Counted from the stretch's first letter, positions 1 to 8,851 are shown. The stretch is DNA of 64,000 nt from Myxacorys almedinensis A (GCF_010091945.1 NZ_WVIE01000013.1:62001-126000); one strand, 5' to 3'. Numbers and translations: made by a program. Notes: a model not told the origin generated them from the letters alone.

Positions 1-67
1 GATTGACCGTTAGCGTTGTTTTGCCAACACCGCCTTTCATATTTGCAGTTGCAATGATGTGAGCCAT
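1..67 (-). CDS. ParA/MinD-family ATPase, N-terminal fragment cut by window edge
   Basis: Only the first 22 codons are in the window. They read MAHIIATANMKGGVGKTTLT followed by VN, which contains the deviant Walker A motif KGGVGKTT of ParA-type ATPases. A good ribosome binding site (GAGGAGG) lies about 8 bases upstream of the ATG at 67. ParA proteins bind ATP and non-specific DNA and move plasmids, chromosome origins or protein cargo. The gene is divergent from a second ParA gene starting near 520, so the spacer between them carries both promoters. Whether this one has its own ParB-like partner lies outside the window. Confidence 0.8.
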   Translation of the reverse strand, partial: MAHIIATANMKGGVGKTTLTVN

Positions 68-519
68 GCATCGCGCCTCCTCAGTAGTAGTGCTGTCCGA
101 ACGAGACTGTATCTGGCACATCATATAGTAATTTGTCGCTCAATTTATAGCTTGCGGGTAGAAGTCGGTTAATTCAATTAAAATTCTTTGTAGCATAAGC
201 AAACTATGGCTTGAGGAAGAAGTCTATCTCTCTACATTTCTCTCAATCTTTAGCTACGGATCGTAGATGCTTAGTCAAATCTGCTGAGCGATCGCGGCGG
301 CTTCTGTGAGCACCCGATAAAGCTTCCTCCGTAAGATTAAAGCTTTTCCGAACAATCCTCCCTCTCCCGTAGAACCACTGAACCTTTAACGGCAATTAAG
401 CAAGACAATTACAAGAGTGTTGCGCTTGGTATCGCTCTAAATCATTCCTTTAAAATGGCGCTTTTCGATGACCTCGGTCTCACTCAATGCATCTCTAATA
501 CACTCCCGTTTTGCCCGCT
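68..519. other. Spacer between two divergent ParA genes
   Basis: About 450 bases with no convincing gene. It must hold the promoters of both flanking ParA genes and would be the natural place for a centromere-like site. I see no clear iteron array and no perfect parS palindrome; the nearest thing is the imperfect palindrome CTACGGATCGTAG around 253-265. One HIP1-like GCGATCGC lies near 288. Confidence 0.5.
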
Positions 520-2043
520 ATGCCAGTCTCAGTAAATTCTGCTCGATTTAAGTTTTTAGACTCGATTACCCTGAACAGCAGTGAGTCCGAGGTCGAACAC
601 CAAGTTATCATCCCGCTTCTGCGCCTTCTCGGATATCACGCAATAGATTGGAAAACGCAGGTGACGGTTGGCAAAGTTAAGCTAGATTTCTTGGTGCGCT
701 CCTTTGGAACTTGGCAGCGCCAATCACATAGCTCTATGCTGCAACCATTGCCATATCTAGTGATTGAGGCGAAAGCGCCTAAAAAAAATCTCTCTAGAAA
801 TCTTTGGCAGTTGAATAGTTACCTGCGCGAGACCGGAGCGGCTTTGGGATTGCTGACGAACGGGTATCAGTTTCAATTAGTGTGTCACTATGATGGAGAG
901 ATTTATGCGATCGCGACCTACTCTCAAAAGACCCTAATCGAGAACTTTCAACTATTCTATAAGCTGTGCAGTAGAGAAGCTTGTCTGAAGTTTATAGATG
1001 ACATTCATCACAGCCAGCAGCAAGTGCATTTCAATTTCGCTACTCAGATTGCAAATGATGTTGCAAATCAAGACATGCTTGAACGACTGTTCAGAAAAAA
1101 GAAAACCGGCGATAGAGGAAATACTATTCAACCATCTCTCATCGAAGCTGGCGAAGATACAGGTGAAAAAATTAAAGCGAGAAACGGTATGATCATCACG
1201 GTTTTCAACAACAAAGGTGGCGTTGGTAAGACGACAACAACGATCAATCTTGCGGCTGCCCTTATCAAATTAGGAAAGCGCGTTCTTCTAATTGATGTTG
1301 ATGCACAGGCAAATTTGACGACTGGATTAGGAATTGATCCATTAGCAGATATTGAAGAACAGGGAAAAAAAGATGTTACTCACCTGCTGACCGAGACAAA
1401 GACACTTTTGCCTAGCACGATTATTCATAAGCAGTGGAAAGATATTAGTCTTGACATTGTTCCTTCCCACATTCGCTTGAGCGAGATGGAAAGCACGTTG
1501 ATCCAAACGGTAGATGTCGATCGCGTGTTAATTAGAAAGCTAAAGAATTACAAGAATGACTACGATTTTATCTTGATTGATCCGCCGCCCTCTTTTGGTA
1601 AAGTCAACACTATTTCTCTGATGGCAGCATCAGGAATTTTGATCCCAACGCAGCTTTCACCCTATCCAATCCGAGCATTAGAGTATGTGATCAATCGAGC
1701 GCAAGCGGTAGAACAATCTAGAGATGAGCCACTTCCTATTTTAGGAGTTGCTGTTAGCATGTATGACAAAAGAGCGACTGTTTTGAAACAGGAGATGACT
1801 GGAAGAATTCAAAATATCTTGAAGAATGTTCCGGGTGGAGAAAACATCAGTTTATTCCCTGAATCAACATGGGTTCCGCAGCTTAAGATCGTATCTTCTA
1901 CGCCAGAAAAAGGGTACCCGATTTGCGAAGCAGAATTTGATAGTTTGCTGACTCGATCTGATAAAGAAAGTGCTCAAGAAGCGTTTAATTGTTATTCAGA
2001 AATGGCTCGACATCTAATCAAACTTGTGGAACAAGGTAAGTAA
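520..2043 (+). CDS. HsdR-N/PD-(D/E)XK-like domain fused to ParA ATPase
   Basis: The frame is open from a TTG at 511; I prefer the ATG at 520 (507 aa), though neither has a clear Shine-Dalgarno. Residues below count from the TTG. Residues about 20-150 look like the type I restriction R-subunit N-terminal domain: KLDF with D59 and IEAKAPKK with E86-x-K88 form a PD-(D/E)XK pattern. After a charged linker, residues 227-510 are a full ParA ATPase: deviant Walker A KGGVGKTT (K235, K240), DVDAQANLT near 262-270, and Walker B LIDPPP (D357). It lies 1 base upstream of a ParB-like gene, so the two are probably one operon. The ParA half suggests DNA-based partition or positioning. The nuclease-like half is not usual in ParA and may bind or cut DNA. 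Function is inferred only. Confidence 0.85.
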   Translation: MPVSVNSARFKFLDSITLNSSESEVEHQVIIPLLRLLGYHAIDWKTQVTVGKVKLDFLVRSFGTWQRQSHSSMLQPLPYLVIEAKAPKKNLSRNLWQLNSYLRETGAALGLLTNGYQFQLVCHYDGEIYAIATYSQKTLIENFQLFYKLCSREACLKFIDDIHHSQQQVHFNFATQIANDVANQDMLERLFRKKKTGDRGNTIQPSLIEAGEDTGEKIKARNGMIITVFNNKGGVGKTTTTINLAAALIKLGKRVLLIDVDAQANLTTGLGIDPLADIEEQGKKDVTHLLTETKTLLPSTIIHKQWKDISLDIVPSHIRLSEMESTLIQTVDVDRVLIRKLKNYKNDYDFILIDPPPSFGKVNTISLMAASGILIPTQLSPYPIRALEYVINRAQAVEQSRDEPLPILGVAVSMYDKRATVLKQEMTGRIQNILKNVPGGENISLFPESTWVPQLKIVSSTPEKGYPICEAEFDSLLTRSDKESAQEAFNCYSEMARHLIKLVEQGK

Positions 2044-2044
2044 T

Positions 2045-2860
2045 ATGGATTTCTCGAAGCGTCAGAAGCAAATTCTTGATCGATTACGTCCTAAACCTCT
2101 TCATCATGGTCAATTAGAAACAGAATTGATTGCAGTTCCAAATCTAGAATTAAAAGATATTTCACCTGAACGACAGCAGATTCTTAGGGATAGCTTTGTT
2201 CAAGAGGGCAGCAATTTGATTCCGCTGATTGTGCGTCGCACTGAAGCTTACGCCGATGAAGAATATGAAGTCATTTATGGCGCGGATTGGTGTCTTGTTG
2301 CGAAGGAACTCGATATCGAAAGACTTTGGGTTTGGGTCTTTGATCTCGATGATGAACAGGCTGCTGTAACTCAATCAGAAATGGAATTGCTGCTTGGCGG
2401 TTTGGAGACACCTTCACCAACACCTGATGTGATTAAGCAGATGAGTACTTTGTTTCAGCGCCACGAGAATTCTCTTGAGAAAAAGATTAGTCAACAAATA
2501 TCCGAGGCGATTGAACAACAGCTTCCAAAGTTATTAAAGCAGCAGCTTGGTGGTTTGGAGACACCTTCACCAACACCTGATGTGATTAAGCAGATGAGTA
2601 CTTTGGTACAAGGACTAGAGCAGTTGCTTGAGAAGATTAGTCAGCATTCTGAGACGATGAATCGCGCGATCGCAGACCTCAAGCAAGCTACTTCTTCACG
2701 CCGGAGAACGGCAACATCAATCAAGAACCCATACGAGGGCATGACGATACATCAGCTTAGAAAACTTCTTGAAGACCGTCAATTAGAGTATTCCAGTAGG
2801 TTAAGAGAACCAGGACTAATGAAATTGCTGATTAAAGCGGATCAACAGGCAAGCCATTAA
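2045..2860 (+). CDS. ParB-like protein with internal duplication and SAP/Rho-N-like C-terminus
   Basis: The ATG at 2045 follows the ParA stop at once (TAATATG), which implies translational coupling; a GTG at 2024 is an alternative start. Residues about 25-110 resemble the ParB N-terminal fold: a stretch resembling 'preferred address' recognition (VPNLELKDISPERQQILRDS), then IPLIVRRT and EVIYGADWCLVAKELDIERL. The usual GERR(x)RA signature is replaced by GADWCLV, so the CTP-binding arginines of canonical ParB appear missing. The middle contains two copies of a 20-residue block (LGGLETPSPTPDVIKQMSTL) around a coiled-coil-like stretch. The last 40 residues (MTIHQLRKLLEDRQLEYSSR) resemble SAP or Rho N-terminal nucleic-acid-binding helices. 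Likely the adaptor for the upstream ParA fusion. Confidence 0.75.
   Translation: MDFSKRQKQILDRLRPKPLHHGQLETELIAVPNLELKDISPERQQILRDSFVQEGSNLIPLIVRRTEAYADEEYEVIYGADWCLVAKELDIERLWVWVFDLDDEQAAVTQSEMELLLGGLETPSPTPDVIKQMSTLFQRHENSLEKKISQQISEAIEQQLPKLLKQQLGGLETPSPTPDVIKQMSTLVQGLEQLLEKISQHSETMNRAIADLKQATSSRRRTATSIKNPYEGMTIHQLRKLLEDRQLEYSSRLREPGLMKLLIKADQQASH
2393..2605 (+). repeat. Two 60-bp direct repeats inside the parB-like gene
   Basis: Copies at 2393-2452 and 2546-2605 are identical except for one C/T change (CTTGGCGG versus CTTGGTGG). Their offset is 153 bases, exactly 51 codons, so the reading frame is kept and the protein carries the block twice. Such high identity at silent positions points to a recent duplication or gene conversion. 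Confidence 0.95.
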
Positions 2861-2928
2861 CTGAAGTGCTAGGCTGAAAGGAGATAGCTTGGCTCATTGC
2901 CTTAACTATTCCTCAGATCATTCTTTTA

Positions 2929-4584
2929 TTGACGCAATTGGTGACTTCACTTCCTCTCTCTGATGAACGGTTATTGTTTACACCTGCGACTTCTCAAGCA
3001 GATGCGATTCCGCTTATCTTCGCATTTCCTAACGAATACACCGTTGGGATCACGAGCTTGGGCTTTCAGGTCGTTTGGGCAACGTTGGCATCGCGCCCCG
3101 ATTTAGAAGTCAGCCGCTTGTTTACAGATGGTCATGAGTCGCTACCCTCACACCCTGAAATTCTTGGCTTCTCGATGTCGTGGGAACTGGATTACGTCAA
3201 TATTTTAGGACTTTTGGAGTCGTTAGGCGTTCCGATTCGGAGCCAGAATCGCACGTCCGATCATCCCCTCGTATTTGGGGGTGGTCCGGTTCTCACTGCC
3301 AATCCCGAACCGTACGCAGACTTTTTTGATGTATTTCTGCTAGGCGATGGAGAAATTTTACTCAATGCTTTCATCAATGCTTACCAGGAAGTTCGCCATG
3401 CTGATCGCGACACCCAACTCCGCCATCTCGCCCAAGTTTCAGGCATTTACGTTCCGAGTTTGTATGACGTGACGTACGAAAGTGCAGAGGGCGCGATCGC
3501 AGCCATTAAGCCAATCGACAGTACGATCCCCGCAACAGTCGAAAAGCAAACCTATCGCGGCAACACCTTATCGACTTCTACAGTTGTGACGGAAAAAGCC
3601 GCGTGGGAAAACATCTTCATGGTGGAAGTTGTCCGCAGTTGCCCTGAAATGTGCCGCTTCTGCCTTGCCAGCTATCTCACCTTGCCGTTTCGGATTGCCG
3701 ATGTTGAAGACTCGCTCATGCCCGCGATCGCACGAGGATTAGAAGTCACCAATCGGCTCGGACTCCTCGGCGCATCCGTGACTCAACATCCCGAATTTGA
3801 AACGCTGTTAGATTATCTCAACGCCCCAAAATACGACGATGTGCGTATCAGTCTTGCCTCAGTTCGCACCAACACCGTGACGGAAAAATTAGCGAAAACG
3901 CTCGTCAAACACGACTCAAAATCGATCACGATCGCCGTAGAAAGCGGCAGCGATCGCTTACGCCAAATTATTAATAAAAAGCTCACAACCGACGAAATTA
4001 TCCAAGCCGGAATCAATGCGAAAGCAGGGGGGTTGAGCAGCGTCAAACTGTATGGAATGGTTGGGCTTCCGGGGGAAGAATCAGGCGATCTCGATCGCAC
4101 CGTCCAGATGATGCGAGAGTTGAAGAAAGCCGCGCCTGGGTTACGGCTCACCCTGGGATGCAGCACCTTTGTTCCGAAAGCCCACACGCCGTTTCAATGG
4201 TTTGGCGTCAACCCACACGCCGAAAAACGGCTCCAGTTTTTGCAAAAAAACTTGCGATCGCAAGGCATTGATTTCCGTCCTGAAAGCTATAACTGGTCGG
4301 TTATTCAGGCATTGCTGTCTCGCGGCGATCGGCGGCTCTCAACCTTGCTCGAATTAACTCGTCACTACGGAGATTCGCTCGGTAGCTATCGCCGCGCTTT
4401 CAAAGAACTGCGCGGACAGATCCCCGACTTAGAGTTTTATGTGCACCAAAACTGGTCGCTAGAGCAGATCTTGCCGTGGAGCCATCTGCAAGGCGCGCTG
4501 CCGCTATCAACCTTGGAAAAACACTTGCAAGGGGCAGTAGCGCTGTTTCCTCAGCCTCCCAAAGAGTTAGTCGCTACGGGTTGA
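2929..4584 (+). CDS. B12-binding-type radical SAM protein
   Basis: 551 aa from a TTG start; no better start is seen because there is no early ATG and the N-terminus (FTPATSQADAIPLIFAFPNE) already matches this cyanobacterial family. Residues about 20-200 look like the cobalamin-binding-type N-terminal domain (EILGFSMSWELDYVNILGLL, FGGGPVLTANPEP). The radical SAM cluster motif is CPEMCRFC, a C-x3-C-x2-C. The core continues with VESGSDRLRQIINKK and YGMVGLPGEE. Radical SAM enzymes use a 4Fe-4S cluster and S-adenosylmethionine to start radical chemistry; the substrate of this subgroup is not known to me. It is convergent with mreD downstream. Confidence 0.85.
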   Translation: MTQLVTSLPLSDERLLFTPATSQADAIPLIFAFPNEYTVGITSLGFQVVWATLASRPDLEVSRLFTDGHESLPSHPEILGFSMSWELDYVNILGLLESLGVPIRSQNRTSDHPLVFGGGPVLTANPEPYADFFDVFLLGDGEILLNAFINAYQEVRHADRDTQLRHLAQVSGIYVPSLYDVTYESAEGAIAAIKPIDSTIPATVEKQTYRGNTLSTSTVVTEKAAWENIFMVEVVRSCPEMCRFCLASYLTLPFRIADVEDSLMPAIARGLEVTNRLGLLGASVTQHPEFETLLDYLNAPKYDDVRISLASVRTNTVTEKLAKTLVKHDSKSITIAVESGSDRLRQIINKKLTTDEIIQAGINAKAGGLSSVKLYGMVGLPGEESGDLDRTVQMMRELKKAAPGLRLTLGCSTFVPKAHTPFQWFGVNPHAEKRLQFLQKNLRSQGIDFRPESYNWSVIQALLSRGDRRLSTLLELTRHYGDSLGSYRRAFKELRGQIPDLEFYVHQNWSLEQILPWSHLQGALPLSTLEKHLQGAVALFPQPPKELVATG

Positions 4585-4608
4585 GATCACGTCTGCCAAC
4601 CGTGCCAG

Positions 4609-5169
4609 TCATCCCATCGGTTCTGACTGCTCTATCGATTCCCACCAGTGGTTGAGCGGGAAATAGACAACGGGTGCCCACAAACTGCTAAGAATCGCTG
4701 AACTGAGCGCCACAAATTGGTGATACGTCCAAATTTCTAGCAGCGATCGCCCACCCTGAAAACTAAATTGCAGTGCGGTTACCGTCTCTGCCACCACTGC
4801 CATGCCAAACACGATCAGCGCCACCGAAATAAAATCTTCTTGCACATAGCGTTGCTTTTGGAGGCGAGCCGTGAGTGCGCCCACGATCGCCAAGCTGAGG
4901 GCATGAGTTGGAAACGGAGCCGTCATCGCATCTTGCAAAAAACCGAGAACAACCCCTGCGATCGCACCCTGCCAGACTGTCCGCTTTATGCTCCACGCCA
5001 CCACCCAAATCAGCAGCCAATTGGGGCTAATGCCCGCCAACTCCATGCCCGGTAAGCGCGTCGGCAAAATCAGCAAACACAACAGCACCGATCCCACCGT
5101 GACGCCCCAGTTGACGTAAGGGCGAAGAGCAGGATACTGAGTGATAAAATTATCCAACGGCTGAATCAT
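4609..5169 (-). CDS. mreD: Rod shape-determining protein MreD
   Basis: 186 aa integral membrane protein with about five hydrophobic segments (for example VTVGSVLLCLLILPTRLPG and AIAGVVLGFLQDAMTAPFPT). MreD is the membrane partner of MreC in the elongasome that links cytoplasmic MreB to peptidoglycan synthesis. Its start codon overlaps the mreC stop by 4 bases (ATGA). The position as last gene of a minus-strand mreB-mreC-mreD series fixes the assignment, since MreD sequences are poorly conserved. Confidence 0.9.
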   Translation of the reverse strand: MIQPLDNFITQYPALRPYVNWGVTVGSVLLCLLILPTRLPGMELAGISPNWLLIWVVAWSIKRTVWQGAIAGVVLGFLQDAMTAPFPTHALSLAIVGALTARLQKQRYVQEDFISVALIVFGMAVVAETVTALQFSFQGGRSLLEIWTYHQFVALSSAILSSLWAPVVYFPLNHWWESIEQSEPMG

Positions 5170-5999
5170 GGGGTCGAGGGAGAAGATTCATCTAAAACAT
5201 TAGGAGAAGGAACAGGAGATGGGGCACTGCCAGAAGCAGGAGCCAACGGCTCTGCCACCTCCGGCGATTTTGGATAAATCACTGCCCATTCTAAATAGCT
5301 GACCGGCGCTGACAGTTCCACGATCGCCTCTGGTGCCGGGCTTTTCGTCGTATCTACCGATTCGATCCGCCCGATCGGTAGCCCCGATGGAAATCGACCA
5401 CTGAGCGCAGAACTGGTGACTACATCGCCCCGCCGCACATCCGGATTTTTCTCGTAAAATTCTAAAATCCCCCGATTTCCCGAATTTCCCCGCATCGACC
5501 CCATGGTGCGGCTGCGGCTGATTGTCACCCCCACCCGGCTTGTCGGATCGCTCAACAGCAAAACACGGCTTGTGTGAGCCGTCACAGCCGTTACGCGCCC
5601 CACAACCCCGCCTGGGCTAAGCACAACACTCTCCTTCTCAACGCCATCTCGCCTGCCGCGCCCTAAGCTCAGTTGCTGCCACCAGTGATCGGCACTCCGC
5701 CCAATCACCGGAGCCGTAATGCCTTTCCCTTTTTTCACCTGGACAAACCCCAGAAGTTCTTCCAAGCGCTGATTTTTGCTCTCAAGCTCAATCAGTCGCT
5801 GCTGCAATTCCAGCATCTGGGCATTGGCAACCTGAGCTTGAGGATTAGGTTTCGATTGAAAAGGGCGGGTCAGCCATTGATAGGTTTCCAGCAGCACCCC
5901 TCCCTGGGTCTGCCGAATCAACAGTGCCGTTCCAACAGCAAGGCTCGTTAAGGTGATTTGGATGCCATACCGATCCCACCAGCGACGCAGTGCAAACAT
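5166..5999 (-). CDS. mreC: Rod shape-determining protein MreC
   Basis: 277 aa. A short cytoplasmic N-terminus (MFALRRWWDRYG) precedes one membrane segment (ITLTSLAVGTALLIR), a coiled coil at about 62-90 (LELQQRLIELESKNQRLEEL), and the beta-rich periplasmic domain with VIGRSADHWWQQLSLGRG and LLLSDPTSRVGVTISRSR typical of MreC. The C-terminus is Pro/Ser-rich. MreC bridges MreB to penicillin-binding proteins. It lies between mreB and mreD on the same strand and overlaps mreD by 4 bases. Confidence 0.95.
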   Translation of the reverse strand: MFALRRWWDRYGIQITLTSLAVGTALLIRQTQGGVLLETYQWLTRPFQSKPNPQAQVANAQMLELQQRLIELESKNQRLEELLGFVQVKKGKGITAPVIGRSADHWWQQLSLGRGRRDGVEKESVVLSPGGVVGRVTAVTAHTSRVLLLSDPTSRVGVTISRSRTMGSMRGNSGNRGILEFYEKNPDVRRGDVVTSSALSGRFPSGLPIGRIESVDTTKSPAPEAIVELSAPVSYLEWAVIYPKSPEVAEPLAPASGSAPSPVPSPNVLDESSPSTP

Positions 6000-6115
6000 G
6001 CAAATTTCTCGTTCTTTGGCTGGTTAACTTCCACAAAAGTATAGCTCTGAAACGTCAGAGAGATAACACAATTTCCTCAGTTCCAGCCTAGAGATCGGGA
6101 AAGTGTGGCAGTTTT

Positions 6116-7165
6116 TTATCGCGGCGGACGGGTGCTAAAAACCCGCTCCAACTGCTTAAAGTTTTCTAAAACGCGCCCTGTGCCCAACACAACACAACTC
6201 AGTGGATCAGCCGCCACGTGAACCACAATTCCCGTCTCGTGGCTGATGAGGGTGTCAATACCTTTGAGCAGTGCGCCGCCCCCTGCCAGCATGATTCCGC
6301 GATCGATAATGTCTGCCGCGAGTTCTGGGGGGGTGCGCTCTAAGGTTCGTTTTACTGCGTCGATAATTACAGACAACGGTTCTGACATGCTTTCCCGGAT
6401 CTCAGGACTTTTGATCGTGACGGTTCGCGGTAAGCCAGAGAGGAGGTGTAGCCCTCGCACTTCCATAAGTGAATCATCATCATATTGCCCTGGATAGGCT
6501 GAGCCGACTTGAATTTTGATTTCTTCTGCCGTCCGTTCCCCGATCACCAGGTTATGGACTTTCTTCATGTATTGCACGATCGCGTCGCTGAGTTCGTCTC
6601 CTGCCACTCGAACCGATTCACTAATCACCGTGCCCTGCAAACTGAGGACGGCAACTTCGGTGGTGCCACCGCCGATGTCAATGATCATGTTTCCGGTCGG
6701 TTCTGCCACGGGTAGCCCTGCCCCGATCGCGGCTGCTACAGGTTCGTCAATCAGGTACACTTCACGCGCCCCTGCCTGCGATGCCGCTTCCATAACGGCC
6801 CGCCGCTCTACCCCGGTGACACCGCTCGGAATGCCGATGACGATCCGGGGTGATACCAGAGCCTTTCCTTCATGGACGCGCTGGATAAAATGCTTCAGCA
6901 TTAGCTCAGCCGTATCAAAATCTGCAATGACGCCATCCCGCAGGGGACGCAAGGCAATAACATTGCCAGGAGTTCGTCCTAGCATTCTTTTTGCGTCTTC
7001 CCCAACGGCCAACGGAATTTTTTCATTAGAATCCATGGCAACTACGGACGGTTCTTGCAACACGATGCCTTTACCCGATACGTAGACCAATGTGTTTGCT
7101 GTACCGAGATCGATACCCATGTCTCGCGAGATGGAAAAGCGGGAGAAGCCACTAAAAAGACCCAC
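6116..7165 (-). CDS. mreB: Rod shape-determining protein MreB (bacterial actin)
   Basis: 349 aa from a GTG start. Actin-fold phosphate motifs are clear: [14 protein letters not shown] (phosphate 1), [16 protein letters not shown] (phosphate 2) and [14 protein letters not shown] (adenosine). Full length for the family. MreB polymerises beneath the inner membrane and directs lateral wall synthesis and cell width. It is first in mreBCD; a gap of about 115 bases separates it from mreC. It is divergent from ssb across a 317-base spacer. Confidence 0.98.
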   Translation of the reverse strand: MGLFSGFSRFSISRDMGIDLGTANTLVYVSGKGIVLQEPSVVAMDSNEKIPLAVGEDAKRMLGRTPGNVIALRPLRDGVIADFDTAELMLKHFIQRVHEGKALVSPRIVIGIPSGVTGVERRAVMEAASQAGAREVYLIDEPVAAAIGAGLPVAEPTGNMIIDIGGGTTEVAVLSLQGTVISESVRVAGDELSDAIVQYMKKVHNLVIGERTAEEIKIQVGSAYPGQYDDDSLMEVRGLHLLSGLPRTVTIKSPEIRESMSEPLSVIIDAVKRTLERTPPELAADIIDRGIMLAGGGALLKGIDTLISHETGIVVHVAADPLSCVVLGTGRVLENFKQLERVFSTRPPR

Positions 7166-7482
7166 TAGTTTCTATGCCTCTTAAAAATGCTACGGATTTG
7201 CTCGGACGGAAGTGCAGCTTTTAGCACTGGCGCTAATCGATAGTGGATTTTATTATAGTTTGGATACACAGTCTAGTAGGTTATCAACTTTAAGTGGAGG
7301 GGTGGATGGGGGAGAGGGTAGATGGGGAAGTGTATCCATTTGCCCCTGCGCTCATCATTTCAACAAGCCAAGGGTGAGCCGCAGAAAATTTTATAAGCAC
7401 GCTAAATTGGGATACCCTTAGTTCCCAGGCTTCTGTTGAATTGATTAAAATAGAAGCAGGTAAAAAGTACTAGTGAACTACT
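7166..7482. other. Divergent promoter region between mreB and ssb
   Basis: 317 bases without a credible gene. It contains one copy of a dispersed intergenic repeat (7273-7310), followed by a G-rich tract of GGGG/GATGGG units. No consensus promoter is strong enough to call. Confidence 0.5.
7273..7310 (+). repeat. Dispersed intergenic repeat, copy 1
   Basis: Begins CTAGTAGGTTATCAACTTTA and runs into GTGGAGGGGTGGATGGG. Related sequences lie at 23387-23423 and 52633-52671, same orientation, all in spacers. Confidence 0.6.
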
Positions 7483-7860
7483 ATGAGCCTAAATGTTGTG
7501 ACATTAGTCGGACGGGTTGGTGGCGACCCAGATGTAAAATATTTTGAGTCGGGTAGTGTCAAGTGTCGGCTGACGCTGGCTGTTAATCGCCAAACGCGCA
7601 ACAGTGATCAGCCTGACTGGTTTAATCTTGAACTGTGGGGCAAGCAGGCAGACGTAGCGGCGAATTATGTTCGCAAGGGAAGTTTGATTGGGGTGAAGGG
7701 ATCGCTCAAGTTTGATGCATGGGTCGATCGCAATACGGGGGCAAATCGGACATCGCCGATCGTGGTGGTTGAGCGGCTGCAATTGTTGGGATCGAAACGA
7801 GATTCTGAGGGTGGATCGTCGGGTGGGTCGGATACGCCTGGGTATGAAGACGATTTTTAA
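7483..7860 (+). CDS. ssb: Single-stranded DNA-binding protein
   Basis: 125 aa with one OB fold: VTLVGRVGGDPDVKYFESG, LAVNRQT, DWFNLELWGKQADVAANYV and KGSLIGVKGSLKFDAW are typical of bacterial Ssb. A short Gly/Ser linker leads to an acidic tail ending YEDDF, the shortened form of the tip that recruits replication and repair partners. It binds single-stranded DNA in replication, recombination and repair. Divergent from mreB and convergent with the SIMPL-domain gene. Confidence 0.95.
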   Translation: MSLNVVTLVGRVGGDPDVKYFESGSVKCRLTLAVNRQTRNSDQPDWFNLELWGKQADVAANYVRKGSLIGVKGSLKFDAWVDRNTGANRTSPIVVVERLQLLGSKRDSEGGSSGGSDTPGYEDDF

Positions 7861-7993
7861 GCACAAGATTTTAGTAGCGAGTGGAGCAGATGCGCGATCG
7901 CGCTGAGGCAAGAAGTCCCCTTCGCATCAGTCATTTACCCATCGCATCTGCTACCCGGTTGACAGACCGACTCCTTCGATCTGACTTTATTGA

Positions 7994-8080
7994 ACGTAAG
8001 TTCGATGTAGATTATCTGCTTCGTAGTTCGGGGCTTCCCGGATCTGCGATCGCAGCCAAGCACCTCTGTCGAACTTACGT
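7994..8080. repeat. 12-bp inverted repeat between convergent genes
   Basis: ACGTAAGTTCGA at 7994-8005 is repeated inverted as TCGAACTTACGT at 8069-8080, with a 63-base loop. It sits between the convergent ssb and SIMPL genes. It may form an extended RNA structure, but no U-tract follows, so I do not call it a terminator. Confidence 0.45.
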
Positions 8081-8104
8081 CTACTGACAGTCTTAGCTTA
8101 ATTT

Positions 8105-8851
8105 TTAGTAGCTAAATTGTAATGTGACAGAGCCTTCCACTCGTTGTTCACCGCCAATCACGGGGGTGGGAGCATCTGCCGCGCTTTGTTTCGCGAACCG
8201 TTCTGCCTGGATCACAATCGGGGCGGGGGGTGTAGCCCCGTTGATTTGGACGCTAACAATCTCTTTTTGGGTTAAATTAAGCGCACCAAACACAGTGTCG
8301 GCTTGTGCTTGAGCCTCTTGAATGGCGTTGCGGAGGGCTTGTTTTTGAGCGGTTGCGATCGCAGCATCGGTCGCTACAAAACTGACGCCATCGATGCGGC
8401 TGGCTCCTGCTTTGACGGCATCATCTAACAGCGTTCCTGCGCTTTCTGTAGGCACTCGAAAACTGACGATGTTGGAGGCGGAATAGCCCGTCAGCGTTTG
8501 GGTGTTGTTGGCATAGCTGTAGACGGGATTGAGATTAATTCCGGTGGTTTCGAGTTTGTCTACCTTGCGCGATCGCAGCAACGACACGACCGAATTTGAT
8601 CGCCGCGACACTTCTTGCTGCACTGCATTGGCTGTTTTTCCTTGAGCCTCGACCCCCAAACGCACCTGAGTCAACGTGGTTTGAATCTCTTCAAATCCTC
8701 GTCCTGTTACGGTTAGTGTTTTCAGCATTTTTTCTTGCGCGATCGCAGGACTAACTAACGCAGGAGTCACAATGGTGGCTCCGACTATTCCAAGCATCAG
8801 GGGTAGGGCTTTGAATCGATTCCATCGTTTTGATTGGGTTAAGCTCATCAT
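8105..8851 (-). CDS. SIMPL-domain (DUF541) secreted protein
   Basis: I place the start at the ATG at 8851 because GAGGA lies 8 bases upstream and because it gives a clean signal peptide (LPLMLGIVGATIVTPALVSP then AIAQ-E); the frame extends to an ATG at 8911. The mature part has the DUF541 pattern: LTVTGRGFEEIQTTLTQVRL, then VSFRVPTE and ASRIDGVSFVATD, a long alpha segment of Ala/Gln, and a terminal beta strand. SIMPL proteins are periplasmic or outer-membrane-associated with poorly defined roles. About 248 aa, monocistronic as far as can be seen. Confidence 0.85.
   Translation of the reverse strand: MMSLTQSKRWNRFKALPLMLGIVGATIVTPALVSPAIAQEKMLKTLTVTGRGFEEIQTTLTQVRLGVEAQGKTANAVQQEVSRRSNSVVSLLRSRKVDKLETTGINLNPVYSYANNTQTLTGYSASNIVSFRVPTESAGTLLDDAVKAGASRIDGVSFVATDAAIATAQKQALRNAIQEAQAQADTVFGALNLTQKEIVSVQINGATPPAPIVIQAERFAKQSAADAPTPVIGGEQRVEGSVTLQFSY

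Noticed and set aside
6516-7085. 189-codon open frame antisense to mreB
   Set aside because: It mirrors codon bias of mreB on the other strand and has Ser/Arg/Pro-rich non-protein-like composition.
7881-8087. 68-codon plus frame between ssb and the SIMPL gene
   Set aside because: Composition follows the inverted repeat and HIP1 sites; no motif.
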